Shown: positions 43,861 to 53,138 of the stretch, piece after piece
How positions within the stretch are numbered: the first letter of the stretch is position 1
How the letters are laid out: each line of letters opens with the position of its first letter
Origin: Candidatus Zhuqueibacterota bacterium
GTDB taxonomy: Bacteria > Zhuqueibacterota > Zhuqueibacteria > Residuimicrobiales > Krinioviventaceae
DNA length: 64,000 nucleotides
Assembly: GCA_016928775.1 (NCBI GenBank)
Contig: JAFGKD010000086.1
Span: 1-64,000 of the forward strand
Reading direction: 5' to 3'
The notes under the pieces: generated by a model
What the model was told of the DNA's origin: nothing
The model's input: only the letters and a program-made list of their open reading frames with translations
Database searches by the model: none
Made by a program: the position numbers and the translations under genes

Positions 43861-46587
43861 TCATTTTCCAACAAGAATGTAAAGGTTGTCTTTCAGCTTG
43901 CGCAGACTCGTCTCCCAATCCTTCTTTTTTTGCCTCTCGCGATCGACCACCTCTTTTGGCGCTCGCGATATAAAATTATCGTTAGCGAGCTTTTTGGTCA
44001 AACCGGCAAGTTGACTTTCGAGACGATCTATTTCCTTGTCCAATCGGCCTTTTTCGACCTCTATATCAATAAGATCAGCCAAAGGAATGAACAACTCAAG
44101 GCCTTGCACAACTGCACTTGCTGCCACATCCGGGCGTTGAGTATTCATGATAATTTTATTGATGCGAGCCAATTTTTGAATAGAGAGCGTATTGCTCTGC
44201 AAAACGGTCAGTTTTTCCTTATCAGTCGAATTCACAATCACATCCGCTTCTTTTGCCGGCGGAATATTCATTTCACCACGAATATTTCTTATCGCACCGA
44301 TAACCTGTTGCAGCAGGATCATCTCGCGTTCAACGGCTGACCGTTGCCATTTTTCGTCTTCTTGTGGATAAGGTTCGTGCATTATTGTGCGCTGTGCCGT
44401 ATCGTCGCCGGGCAGGGCATGCCAGATTTCCTCGGTGATGAATGGCATAAAAGGATGCAAGAGTCGCAAAATATTATCGAGCACATACAGAGCAATCGAT
44501 TTGGCGATCAATTGTCCGCGCGGATTCGTTTGATCATAGAGTCTGTTTTTCGCCATTTCGACGTACCAATCGCAGTATTCCGTCCAGACAAAGGAATAAA
44601 GTGCGTGTGTGGCATCATTCAATTTGAACTCGCGGAGCGCATGATCGATGACATGAATCGCCTTGTTCAAGCGACTCAATATCCATTTGTCTTCAAGCGT
44701 CAGGTCCTGGGGATCGATTTCTTCAATCCCCAAAAGCTGATCATTCTCCTGAATATTCAAAAGAACAAAACGACTGGCATTCCACAACTTGTTGGCGAAT
44801 TTTTGCCCCAATTCGCAACTGGACTGGTCAAAGCGAATATCGCCACCGAGTGGCGTCATGTAGAGCATGGTCAAACGTACTGCGTCGGCACCGTACGCCG
44901 GGATGCCATGTGCCGCGGATTTATTGTCCTTGATGAAATCGCCGAGTTCCTCTTTATCAGCACCATCAAAAAGCCACAGCGGATCCGGGGAATTCCCGAG
45001 TGATTTGGACATCTTGCGGCCATTCAGATCGCGGATCATCCCGTTAAAATAAACATCGGAGAAGGGAATATCGCCCATAAACTCGAGCGCTGCCATGATC
45101 ATTCGCGCCACCCAAAAGAAAATAATATCCGGACCTGTCGCCAGAATATCCGTGGGAAAAAACTTTTTCAGATCATCGGTTTCATCCGGCCAACCCAGGG
45201 TACTGAAGGGCCAGAGCCATGACGAAAACCAGGTATCCAGAACATCCTCGTCCTGTCGGAGTGTCGTACTCTTGCATTCTGAACAAACAAGGGGCTGTTC
45301 GCGAGAGACGGTCGTATGATCGTTCTCACAGTACCAGGCCGGAATACGGTGTCCCCACCAAATTTGCCGACTGATGCACCAATCGCGAATATTTTCCATC
45401 CAGTGATAATAGGTCTTTTCCCAATCTTTGGGATGAAATTTGATTCTGCCATCTCGAACAGCTCTGATCGCCGGATCGGCTAAGGGTTTCATCTTGACAA
45501 ACCATTGGTCGGACAAGTAGGGCTCGATAACATCGTGGGATCTGTAGCAGCGTGGAATGGATATCGCTTTTTTCTCTTCTTGTCGCAGCAGACCATGTGC
45601 TTGTAAATCGGCTAACACTTTTTTTCGCGCAACAAATCGATCCAGTCCCTTGTAGGCGCCAGCGTGTTGATTCAGCGTGCCATCATCATTGAGAATATTG
45701 ATCTGTTCGAGATGATGGCGCAAACCTACCTCAAAATCATTAAAATCGTGCGCCGGAGTTATTTTTACAGCACCGGACCCCACGTGCGGATCGGCATGCT
45801 CATCGGCAATGATGGGGATTTTGCGATTCATCAGCGGCAACCAAACAGAGCTGCCGACAAGATGTTTATAGCGTTCGTCCTCGGGATGAACCGCGACCGC
45901 CGTATCACCCAACATGGTTTCCGGACGCGTCGTCACGACCACAATTTCTCCCTCAAAATCGGCAAGAGGATAAGCGATACGCCAAAAACCGCCCTCCTCT
46001 TCCTGATTCTCAACTTCTTCATCGGCAAGGGCGGTGTGGCATACGGGACACCAGTTGATGAGCCGTCGACCACGATAGATCAAACCGCGCTCATAGAGTG
46101 AAACAAACACCTCACGAACAGCGCGAGAGAGCTGTGGACTCATGGTAAATGCTTCTCGATCCCAGTCGCATGCGGCGCCCAATTTCCGCAACTGCTTGAG
46201 GATAATACCGCCGTATTTTTCTTTCCATTCCCAAACACGTTCGAGGAACTTTTCGCGTCCGAGATCGTAGCGCGTGAGGCCTTCGTTGCGCAGGGATTGT
46301 TCGACCTTGTTTTGCGTCGCAATGCCGGCATGATCTGTACCGGGCATCCACAACGTCTCATAGCCGCTCATTTTTTTCCAGCGAATGAGCAAATCCTGAA
46401 TGGTATTGTTCAGAATATGCCCCATGGTGAGCATTCCAGTCACATTTGGCGGCGGGATAACAATCGTAAAGGCTGGTTTTTCACTGCCGGCATCAGCATG
46501 AAAAAATTTGCCCGCTTCCCACAATGTATACCACTTGTCCTCCACAGTTGAAGGATCATAAACTTTATCTAAAACTTTATATGTCAT
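43861..46587 (-). CDS. valS: valyl-tRNA synthetase
   Basis: A 908-residue class I aminoacyl-tRNA synthetase charging tRNA-Val. The HIGH motif is in PPPNVTGMLTMGHILN (about residues 46-61), the editing CP1 domain is at about 190-340, and KMSKSLGNSPDP is near 530. An anticodon-binding domain and the C-terminal coiled coil ('EVEKGRLDKEIDRLESQLAGLTKKL', about 840-865) complete it. The version after KMSKS ('LGNSPDPLW') is the type common in Bacteroidota. The ATG at 46587 has AGGA 8 nt upstream. A strong promoter lies at 46645-46673. Confidence 0.97.
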   Translation of the reverse strand: MTYKVLDKVYDPSTVEDKWYTLWEAGKFFHADAGSEKPAFTIVIPPPNVTGMLTMGHILNNTIQDLLIRWKKMSGYETLWMPGTDHAGIATQNKVEQSLRNEGLTRYDLGREKFLERVWEWKEKYGGIILKQLRKLGAACDWDREAFTMSPQLSRAVREVFVSLYERGLIYRGRRLINWCPVCHTALADEEVENQEEEGGFWRIAYPLADFEGEIVVVTTRPETMLGDTAVAVHPEDERYKHLVGSSVWLPLMNRKIPIIADEHADPHVGSGAVKITPAHDFNDFEVGLRHHLEQINILNDDGTLNQHAGAYKGLDRFVARKKVLADLQAHGLLRQEEKKAISIPRCYRSHDVIEPYLSDQWFVKMKPLADPAIRAVRDGRIKFHPKDWEKTYYHWMENIRDWCISRQIWWGHRIPAWYCENDHTTVSREQPLVCSECKSTTLRQDEDVLDTWFSSWLWPFSTLGWPDETDDLKKFFPTDILATGPDIIFFWVARMIMAALEFMGDIPFSDVYFNGMIRDLNGRKMSKSLGNSPDPLWLFDGADKEELGDFIKDNKSAAHGIPAYGADAVRLTMLYMTPLGGDIRFDQSSCELGQKFANKLWNASRFVLLNIQENDQLLGIEEIDPQDLTLEDKWILSRLNKAIHVIDHALREFKLNDATHALYSFVWTEYCDWYVEMAKNRLYDQTNPRGQLIAKSIALYVLDNILRLLHPFMPFITEEIWHALPGDDTAQRTIMHEPYPQEDEKWQRSAVEREMILLQQVIGAIRNIRGEMNIPPAKEADVIVNSTDKEKLTVLQSNTLSIQKLARINKIIMNTQRPDVAASAVVQGLELFIPLADLIDIEVEKGRLDKEIDRLESQLAGLTKKLANDNFISRAPKEVVDRERQKKKDWETSLRKLKDNLYILVGK

Positions 46588-46644
46588 CGCCACATTCCTG
46601 ACACCACAAATTGCCCGTAAAATCCATAAAAATAAAAGTTAGGA

Positions 46645-46673
46645 AATATACTTAAATGACACAAAAGAGTCAA
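46645..46673 (-). promoter_or_regulatory. promoter for valS
   Basis: TTGACT (46668-46673) and TATATT (46645-46650) with a 17-nt spacer on the minus strand, the best consensus match in the window, about 50 nt before the valS start codon. Confidence 0.7.
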
Positions 46674-46707
46674 CGAAATTTAAAATGAGGCAGTAAACAC
46701 CTTTATT

Positions 46708-47514
46708 CTATTTGAGCCAACGGAATTGAACAAAAGTGCCACGATTTGCCGGCGTAAATTTAAGAAGAAACTGATCCCCGGCACGCGGTGTCCACACCAA
46801 CGACCAGTTGTCGCATTCACCCGCCCGGCATACGAACGAATCGTCATGATAGATTTCCAGTCCAAAGCAGAGCACATCACCCGGAGAATCGTGGATATCA
46901 ACTATTGTCTGGTATGTTTTTAATCCCGGCTGCCATGTGAGAATCAATTGCTCGGGCTGTACATTATTGGCATCAAAAAGTCCGGCGACCAGGGCGCCTT
47001 TGAGTTTCTCCAGCACGATTTGCGTGACGCACGCATCCACAAACTCACTGGCTGGAAGCACGGATATGTTCAACCTGGCCTGATTTGGCAAAATGACTTT
47101 TGGCACAAAAGTTAGCTGATCCAGGACATAAATATCTTCGTCCAATAATAATTGCCCGAAAAATTCGTGTACGAGGAGATGAACAGGTTCACGGGGAGAA
47201 AAATCCCTGATGTCGGCGCAAACAAGCTCAACATTCCGATAGGAGCTCAACCGATGTGCCGCAATGTCATAAAGATGTTGATTCGCTTCCACAGCGTACA
47301 CTTTTTTGGCGCCAAGCTGAGCCAGATGTTCAGCTAAAATACCAAAACCGCAACCAGCTTCGACGCAGACTTTATCCCGGATGTTTTTAACATTTTTGTC
47401 CAACAAGTTGAAATAGGCTTGCGTACGATTGTCGTCGTCATAAATGCTGACAAACGCCAGCAGATCATCCAATCGATCAAATTCCGCTGCAGAAAAGTCG
47501 TTCATGATGTCCAT
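46708..47514 (-). CDS. PRMT-like (protein arginine methyltransferase-type) SAM methyltransferase
   Basis: A 268-residue class I methyltransferase. Motif I CVEAGCGFGILAEHLAQLGAKKVYAVEAN (about residues 50-78, ribose-binding Glu76) has the 'G(A)xKV.A(V/I)E' wording of arginine methyltransferases. The segment HEFFGQLLLDE carries two glutamates nine residues apart (about Glu117 and Glu126) with Gly three after the first, the spacing of the PRMT double-E loop. The following region resembles the PRMT beta-barrel start ('FVPKVILPNQARLNISVLPASEF'). A clear THW loop is not seen. GAGGG lies 6 nt before the ATG at 47514. It follows the secreted CotH gene. The target protein is unknown; another small-molecule acceptor is possible. 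Confidence 0.75.
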   Translation of the reverse strand: MDIMNDFSAAEFDRLDDLLAFVSIYDDDNRTQAYFNLLDKNVKNIRDKVCVEAGCGFGILAEHLAQLGAKKVYAVEANQHLYDIAAHRLSSYRNVELVCADIRDFSPREPVHLLVHEFFGQLLLDEDIYVLDQLTFVPKVILPNQARLNISVLPASEFVDACVTQIVLEKLKGALVAGLFDANNVQPEQLILTWQPGLKTYQTIVDIHDSPGDVLCFGLEIYHDDSFVCRAGECDNWSLVWTPRAGDQFLLKFTPANRGTFVQFRWLK

Positions 47515-47619
47515 CAAAAGCCCTCATACCAATGTAAAGCTCCAGAGACAACTATCACCGTCGTATGCACTCGTCATGACCGTCTTCTCGAGTCCGCTCG
47601 CATCTGGCGAGAGGAACAA

Positions 47620-49764
47620 TTAACGAATCAACAACATACGTCTGGTTTGTGAAAACTTATCCGCAATGATTTCATACAGATAGATTCCCGACGGTTGATT
47701 CCGGGCATCCCATTGAATCGTATGCTCGCCGGCCAATTGATTATTATTGACCAACTCACTGACAAGCGCACCGCGAACATTATAAATCCGCAAGACAACA
47801 TGACTCGATGTCGGCAAATAGTATGAGATCGTTGTCTGCGGATTGAATGGATTGGGATAGTTCTGCTCCAGGCCGAACGCACTCACGTGTGTCTCTTTCG
47901 CATCAACAGAACTGGCAAAATCTTCCATCGCCGTGCCGATCCAATCCAGCCGATCAATCATCCACAAGTACATAAAATCGAAATCATCATCATATGTCTC
48001 ACCCACATGGGCGTAGGGTTCGATTGGCTTGGCAATCACCGGCCAGCGTTCAAAATTCAACACAGCGTCGTTCTGAAGAAGAGTATAAAGTGAATCTATT
48101 TTTTCGACAACAAAATCTTCAGACAACATCAACGCATTCCACCGTTTGTACAGCGCGCGGGTAAATTCGACTTGATGAAACAACTGCTGCCACCACAGCG
48201 GCACAAACATGGAATCACCGCTGACCGTCGCGGCTTGGCTCAAAAGAGACAGCTGCCATCCCTCAACCTGATCGCCATTGTAAAGCGTTGTATTGCCGCA
48301 ACTGTTATTAAAATCGAGCACGCTTTTTATAAATAGCCTGGAATTAACACTCTCCCTGTCTTTGTAAAGTATCGTATGATCACGATAGGCATCAACATTT
48401 TTCGCCACTTCGTTGAGAAGAAAATAGTCAACTGCCGACGCCAAATCAATCGATTTTAGCACATCCATTTCAAAGGAATTCATATAGGATTGAATATACT
48501 CTTTTTGCGCCTGGGTGATGGCTTCTGGCCCGGGAAAGTTATAGAGATATCGTATCGGATATGGGGCATTACGAAAAGGTTCAATCGTGGAATCAAAGCC
48601 ATCGGCCGAGCGGGCTTTTTGGAGACTGAGGATATACCCGCCGGTTAAAGCATCTCCCTCCTGCCCTGGCGCCTCGATATTGATGCGGTTGGGGTGGGGA
48701 TTATCCTTTTCCATCAAGAGGTACAATCCAATATAATCATCATTGAGAAAAAGATGACATAGCTGCGGAGCGCTGCCGTGCCCCATGTGGTGTGCGACAG
48801 TGCCCATCAACGCCGTACGAACCAATGTTTTGTCATTGTAGGGAGCGTATAAAACCCACTCATCACCTGCCGGCATTCCCAGCAAAGAGGCATTTTGGGT
48901 GTGCTCCTGTTCATCTTTTAATGTGATGAAAAAATGATTTTTAGGATAGTCGTACGCGGTTGAATTTTGCGTGATAACCAGTCGTCCGGAATGATCATTG
49001 ATGCTATCCGTTAATTTATGATTTTTGCCAGCACCATTATTGATAATCCCTATTGAACCATAGCGTATCGTATTCGCATTGACCGGCACCTTGCCATCCG
49101 AGTTGATGATCATAATTGGCAAATCCGAGACAAAATTATTTTGATAGTTTTTTCGAGCTAACAGTTCAAATTGCATGAGAAAATCGGGGCTGCTACTTTG
49201 GACGTTCATACCATGCAGGGCTAAAAGATTTTCACCGGCTTGCAGTTTATCCAGATGGTTTGAGATGTCAAACCAGAGCATACTTTGCGCCTCATGCGGC
49301 TGTGAGGCGCTGGAGCGATAATTGGGATTTAGCGGGGCATTGGCAGAAGCGACCTCCACGCCGTTAATATAGGCGATAAATCCATCATCAAAGCGAATGC
49401 CAAATGTAAGATAATCCAGTTCATTTAATACGGCAGAAGAGAGAGAGAACTTGGCACGAACGTAACAGGTCGTGCGACGCCCTTGCATCTGCTCAGTAAT
49501 GTTGAGTGTGATATATTTTAAATACTCTCCCGATGTATCAAAGCCGATTCCACCCGGATTGCCTGCGCAGCTTGTCCATAAAGTATCAACCAGGTTAATC
49601 TCGGAATTCCAGCCATCGATTTGTTCAGGTGGCACAATGACCATTTTTTCGGCATCAACGGGCACCAGGGATACCGTTAGACCTTCACCATTTGCCGATA
49701 GCACCAGACTCATCAAAAACAGGATGATCACATTGACCATTGCTTTTATTGACCATATTTTCAT
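47620..49764 (-). CDS. secreted CotH-type kinase protein with C-terminal sorting domain
   Basis: A 714-residue exported protein. A signal peptide (residues 1-25) precedes a beta-rich module with 'FGIRFDDGFIAYINGVEVASANAP' (about 120-143) that recurs in the second CotH protein. The CotH kinase domain is at about 215-560: 'MGTVAHHMGHG', 'LFLNDDYIGLYLLMEKDN', 'NEVAKNVDAYRDHTILYKD', and the metal-site candidate LDFNNSCGN. The last 85 residues are a type IX-like sorting domain, beginning LEQNYPNPFNPQTTISYYLP and ending TRRMLLIR. It probably acts outside the cell, perhaps phosphorylating surface proteins as CotH does in Bacillus spores. The ATG at 49764 has GGAGAG upstream. Confidence 0.87.
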   Translation of the reverse strand: MKIWSIKAMVNVIILFLMSLVLSANGEGLTVSLVPVDAEKMVIVPPEQIDGWNSEINLVDTLWTSCAGNPGGIGFDTSGEYLKYITLNITEQMQGRRTTCYVRAKFSLSSAVLNELDYLTFGIRFDDGFIAYINGVEVASANAPLNPNYRSSASQPHEAQSMLWFDISNHLDKLQAGENLLALHGMNVQSSSPDFLMQFELLARKNYQNNFVSDLPIMIINSDGKVPVNANTIRYGSIGIINNGAGKNHKLTDSINDHSGRLVITQNSTAYDYPKNHFFITLKDEQEHTQNASLLGMPAGDEWVLYAPYNDKTLVRTALMGTVAHHMGHGSAPQLCHLFLNDDYIGLYLLMEKDNPHPNRINIEAPGQEGDALTGGYILSLQKARSADGFDSTIEPFRNAPYPIRYLYNFPGPEAITQAQKEYIQSYMNSFEMDVLKSIDLASAVDYFLLNEVAKNVDAYRDHTILYKDRESVNSRLFIKSVLDFNNSCGNTTLYNGDQVEGWQLSLLSQAATVSGDSMFVPLWWQQLFHQVEFTRALYKRWNALMLSEDFVVEKIDSLYTLLQNDAVLNFERWPVIAKPIEPYAHVGETYDDDFDFMYLWMIDRLDWIGTAMEDFASSVDAKETHVSAFGLEQNYPNPFNPQTTISYYLPTSSHVVLRIYNVRGALVSELVNNNQLAGEHTIQWDARNQPSGIYLYEIIADKFSQTRRMLLIR

Positions 49765-49836
49765 AATTCTCTCCGTTTTGAAAACAATCCCTATTTCAAC
49801 TTTCTGAAAATCAAACAGTTCCACGATAGAAACAAT

Positions 49837-49865
49837 AATGTAACATATGTAAAAATATTAATCAA
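49837..49865 (-). promoter_or_regulatory. promoter candidate for the CotH kinase gene
   Basis: TTGATT (49860-49865) and TACATT (49837-49842) with a 17-nt spacer on the minus strand, leaving a leader of about 65 nt. Confidence 0.6.
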
Positions 49866-50111
49866 TTGATGAATTGTTAAAAAACGTCACCTTTCAACCC
49901 ACTTTATCCGATGCATGGGCCTCGCTTGTTCTGACTTGCTGGAATAAAGGCTAAACAAGGTTTGTTTAAAAGTTCACTTTAAAACGAGAAAATTCTTTTA
50001 GAGCAACATGTGACGGGATAATTCGCTATTCAACCCAAATGATTGGATAGTGACACACCATAAATTGATCAAAGCACGAACCAACCATTTATAATCAAGG
50101 AGGAGAATATT
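49866..50111 (+). other. intergenic region upstream of the lysis cassette
   Basis: This divergent spacer between the CotH gene and the holin gene has no coding potential that I can support. A strong ribosome site (AAGGAGGAG) ends it. Unlike the host genes, no TTGnnn-N17-TATnnT pair is found on the plus strand. The only TATAAT (50090-50095) is so close to the ribosome site that a transcript from it would lose that site. Confidence 0.5.
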
Positions 50112-50735
50112 ATGCCCGCACCACTAATAGCTGCAGCTCTCTCAGCCATAGCGCCAAAACTTGCGAAACGGGGGCTCGACCTGCTAAGCGGCGTGTTTCG
50201 CGGCGCCTTGGACAAAGGCACAGAAGAAATCAGTGAATTGATTGAACAAAAAACCGGCATTGATATTAATGATGCCGCGGATGACAAGCTGACGGACGAG
50301 CAGTGGACAAAACTGAAGGAATTTGAATTCAATTACCAGTCCAAACTCCTTGAGTATCGCCAGCAAGCTGATGCGCAGGCCCTCGAGCTTGAAAAAGTAC
50401 ATCAAGCGGACAGGGAGAGTGCGCGCACCATGCAAGTAGAGGCAATAAAAAGCAAGGACAAGTTTATTGGCAGATTTATCTACTATTATGCAACCGGCAT
50501 TACGATTCTAACCTTTGGATTCATCTTTTTTGCAGCATTTTTTTATGATTTTAACAAGAGTCCAAACAATGCTCGCATCATTGACACTGTCCTTGGCTTC
50601 CTGTTAGGTGTATCCCTCTCCGCAATTATCCAGTACTTCTTTGGTTCCAGTGCCGGTAGCAAGGCCAAAGATGAAAAATTGGCGGGGATGCCTCAAGCAG
50701 GCAGCGGACAAATTGCAGGGGAGGTGAAAAAATGA
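50112..50735 (+). CDS. holin-like membrane protein (GTA/phage 3TM-holin type)
   Basis: A 207-residue protein with an amphipathic N-terminus ('PLIAAALSAIAPKLAKRGLDLLSGVFRG'), a long charged helix rich in Gln and Glu (about residues 70-115), then two membrane helices (about 119-143 and 156-178). It ends with a YFFGSSAGSKAKDEKL tail. That tail, 'FGSSxGSxxK', is typical of phage and gene-transfer-agent holins. The protein would form membrane pores that release the endolysin. AAGGAGGAG precedes the ATG. The stop overlaps the endolysin start (ATGA), as in phage lysis cassettes. No other phage genes flank it. The family assignment is by pattern only. Confidence 0.65.
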   Translation: MPAPLIAAALSAIAPKLAKRGLDLLSGVFRGALDKGTEEISELIEQKTGIDINDAADDKLTDEQWTKLKEFEFNYQSKLLEYRQQADAQALELEKVHQADRESARTMQVEAIKSKDKFIGRFIYYYATGITILTFGFIFFAAFFYDFNKSPNNARIIDTVLGFLLGVSLSAIIQYFFGSSAGSKAKDEKLAGMPQAGSGQIAGEVKK

Positions 50736-51985
50736 GTCTCGTAAAAGAACAATCGATTTTTTTGCTGCACGTTAGCGAGTTGATCAAAAAGGCTGCTGAA
50801 CTGGGTTACGTGGTGTCCGGTGGTGAGTTGTACAGGACGTCCGAACAGCAAGCCCTGCACGTCAAGAACGGGCGTAGTACCACCATGAACAGCCAACATC
50901 TCAAACGGTTGGCAATTGATTTGAATTTTTTTGTTGAAAATCCTGATGGCAGTTTGAAATTAACCTATGATGTAGAAGATTTACGACCTTTGGGCGACTA
51001 TTGGGAGAGTCTGGATGCCGCGAATCGCTGGGGCGGCAATTGGACATCATTCAAGGATACGCCCCATTTCGAACGACGGGAAGGATTAAAAACCGCTCCC
51101 AAACCGACTGAAGCGCAGCCGATAGAACGGGCGGAGAGAAAAGAGGGACTCGAACCGATCACAATTCCGCTCCCGAGCCGACGCACGCAAATTATTGCCA
51201 CCGACGTTGGACCACGCTGTCCGAACAAGCCGGAAGATGTTGAAACCGTTCAACGTTTGCTCAACATCAGCAGCGAAAAGGGTGAATTTGACATTGAAGA
51301 CAAAAAGCTGCTACCGGATGGAAAATTCGGCAAAAAGACACTCGGTGCCATCACAGCCTTTCAACGCACCGTGCTTGGTAATCCGACACCGGACGGCCTG
51401 GTCAAACCCGCTGGCCCGACGATGGCAGGGCTCTACAATTCTCTGCCAACAGGCGTGGATACCACATTTCTCTCCCTGGCCTATTTGCGGGCAGACGGCC
51501 AGGATGTAAATGAATTTGGCAAGCGAATCGCCAAGGTTATGGCAAACCGAAACATCGACACGCCGTTGCGACAGGCACATTTTGTCGCCCAGATTGGCCA
51601 CGAATCCGGTGAACTTCGATTTCGAGAGGAAGTCGCCAGCGGACAAGCCTACGAAGGGCGAAGTGACCTCGGCAATACCGAACCAGGAGACGGCCCGCGC
51701 TTCAAGGGACGCGGTCTCATCCAACTCACGGGTCGGGCAAATTACCGGGAGTATGGTCGAGCGATTGGTCGAGAAGAAGAAATACTGAAAAAACCGGAGA
51801 TTGTCGCCACTGATCCCGAGCTTTGTGTTGACGTAGCTGGCTGGTACTGGTCGAAACGGAACTTGAACACCTATGCGGATCAGGATGATCTCACCACGAT
51901 CACCAGGCTCATTAACGGTGGACTCAATGGCCTCGAAGATCGCCGGAGATTGCTCAACAGAGCACGCTCAATTCTGGATGTCTAA
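50732..51985 (+). CDS. modular endolysin: M15-type peptidase, peptidoglycan-binding domain, GH19 muramidase/chitinase-like
   Basis: A 417-residue enzyme with two catalytic units. Residues 1-118 match phage M15_4 L-alanyl-D-glutamate/D,D-peptidases: zinc ligands His56 and Asp63 in SQHLKRLAIDLNFF and His112 in TPHFE. Residues about 160-240 are a peptidoglycan-binding helical domain ('NKPEDVETVQRLLNI', 'LPDGKFGKKTLGAITAFQR'). Residues 245-417 are a GH19-like domain: AQIGHESGELRFREE (catalytic Glu291 and Glu299/300), RFKGRGLIQLTGRANY and 'ITRLINGGLNGLEDRR'. No signal peptide is present, consistent with holin-dependent release. It would cut both peptide stems and glycan strands of peptidoglycan. 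Confidence 0.88.
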   Translation: MSLVKEQSIFLLHVSELIKKAAELGYVVSGGELYRTSEQQALHVKNGRSTTMNSQHLKRLAIDLNFFVENPDGSLKLTYDVEDLRPLGDYWESLDAANRWGGNWTSFKDTPHFERREGLKTAPKPTEAQPIERAERKEGLEPITIPLPSRRTQIIATDVGPRCPNKPEDVETVQRLLNISSEKGEFDIEDKKLLPDGKFGKKTLGAITAFQRTVLGNPTPDGLVKPAGPTMAGLYNSLPTGVDTTFLSLAYLRADGQDVNEFGKRIAKVMANRNIDTPLRQAHFVAQIGHESGELRFREEVASGQAYEGRSDLGNTEPGDGPRFKGRGLIQLTGRANYREYGRAIGREEEILKKPEIVATDPELCVDVAGWYWSKRNLNTYADQDDLTTITRLINGGLNGLEDRRRLLNRARSILDV

Positions 51986-52010
51986 AACGAATTTACAATA
52001 GACGAATAAA

Positions 52011-52046
52011 AAAGGGAGTTCAAAAATCGGAACTCCCTTTTTTTAT
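52011..52046. terminator. bidirectional terminator between endolysin and msrBA
   Basis: AAAGGGAGTTC (52011-52021) and GAACTCCCTTT (52030-52040) make a perfect 11-bp stem with an 8-nt loop. TTTTATT follows on the plus strand and TTTATTC on the minus strand. It serves the two convergent genes. Confidence 0.88.
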
Positions 52047-52987
52047 TAGAACCTTTTCGTATAAGCATGACAGTAGGGCAAAGTTCCCTTTTGCTCGTAA
52101 TAATTCTGATGATAGTCCTCCGCCACCCAGAATTTTGTTGCGGGTTCAAGTCGGGTGGCTACTTTGTAGCCCTTGTCTTTCAGAATATTGATGAGCTTTT
52201 GGGCGATCTCTTTTTGGGCGTCATTTTCATAAAAAACCACCGATCGATACTGTTCGCCAATATCCGGTCCCTGGCGATCAACCTGGGTGGGATCGTGTAT
52301 CTCAAAAAAGTAACGCGCCAACGTCTCGTAATTCGTCTTGTTCGGATCGTAGGTCACCTTCGCCGCTTCGATATGTCCGGTGGTATGGCTGCAGACCTCG
52401 CGATATGTCGGATTATCCTTGTGCCCACCCGTGTAGCCGGACACCACCTCCAAAACGCCTGGTTGCTGTTCGAGAAGGAATTCCACCCCCCAAAAACAAC
52501 CTCCGGCAAAAATGGCAGTACCGGTGTTTGCAGCGGAATGCTCTTCCTGCTTGCCAAGAACGGGCGGCAAAGGCTTGCCATCCTCGATAAAATTCATCGA
52601 TAAAGAATTGACACAATGACGAGTGTTTTTGGGCGTGAATCCCTCATCGAGGAAAACATGCCCCAAATGCCCACCACAATTGACGCAGAGGATTTCTGTG
52701 CGGCGCCCATCAGCATCGATCTGGCGTTTTACCGCACCTTTTATTTCATCATCAAAACTCGGCCAACCGCAGTGCGAGTCAAACTTGTCCGCGCTCTTGT
52801 AGAGCGGCGCGTTGCATTGAGCACAGATATATGTACCTGATTTTTTGTTATCCAGCAAATCCCCGCTCCACGGCCGTTCCGTGCCTTTGTGGATGATGAT
52901 GCGTTCCTCTTCTTTGGTGAGTTTATTATATTGTGTCTCAGCCATGAGTCCTCCAGTCAAAAGTGCTATAATGATGAATATTTTCAT
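52046..52987 (-). CDS. msrBA: exported MsrB-MsrA fusion methionine sulfoxide reductase
   Basis: A 313-residue bifunctional repair enzyme reducing both R- and S-methionine sulfoxide. A signal peptide (MKIFIIIALLTGGLMAE) directs it to the periplasm. MsrB is at about residues 20-140, with two zinc CxxC pairs (CAQC, CVNC) and the catalytic Cys in RHCVNSLSM. MsrA is at about 152-305, with GGCFWGVE and GYTGG. The order B-A is the reverse of the more familiar A-B fusion. AAGGAG precedes the ATG. Electron donors are not encoded nearby. Confidence 0.94.
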   Translation of the reverse strand: MKIFIIIALLTGGLMAETQYNKLTKEEERIIIHKGTERPWSGDLLDNKKSGTYICAQCNAPLYKSADKFDSHCGWPSFDDEIKGAVKRQIDADGRRTEILCVNCGGHLGHVFLDEGFTPKNTRHCVNSLSMNFIEDGKPLPPVLGKQEEHSAANTGTAIFAGGCFWGVEFLLEQQPGVLEVVSGYTGGHKDNPTYREVCSHTTGHIEAAKVTYDPNKTNYETLARYFFEIHDPTQVDRQGPDIGEQYRSVVFYENDAQKEIAQKLINILKDKGYKVATRLEPATKFWVAEDYHQNYYEQKGTLPYCHAYTKRF

Positions 52988-53138
52988 ATCATTCTCCTTT
53001 TTTCACATGTAGTAGTACAACCACTTTCTGAACAAAAATGTTTCCAAAAAATCGCTATGTGATAGAGATTTGCATCCTGTGTGATACTTTTATGATGAAG
53101 AATGGGCGGGTTAATCAAAAATAACCGTTTTATGACCA

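Noticed and set aside
50090-50095. Perfect TATAAT just upstream of the holin gene, with TTGATC 19 nt before it
   Set aside because: A transcript from it would begin inside the ribosome-binding site AAGGAGGAG, so it is unlikely to be the working promoter.
50112-51985. Full prophage
   Set aside because: Only lysis genes are present; no structural, replication or integration genes or flanking direct repeats were found within the window.
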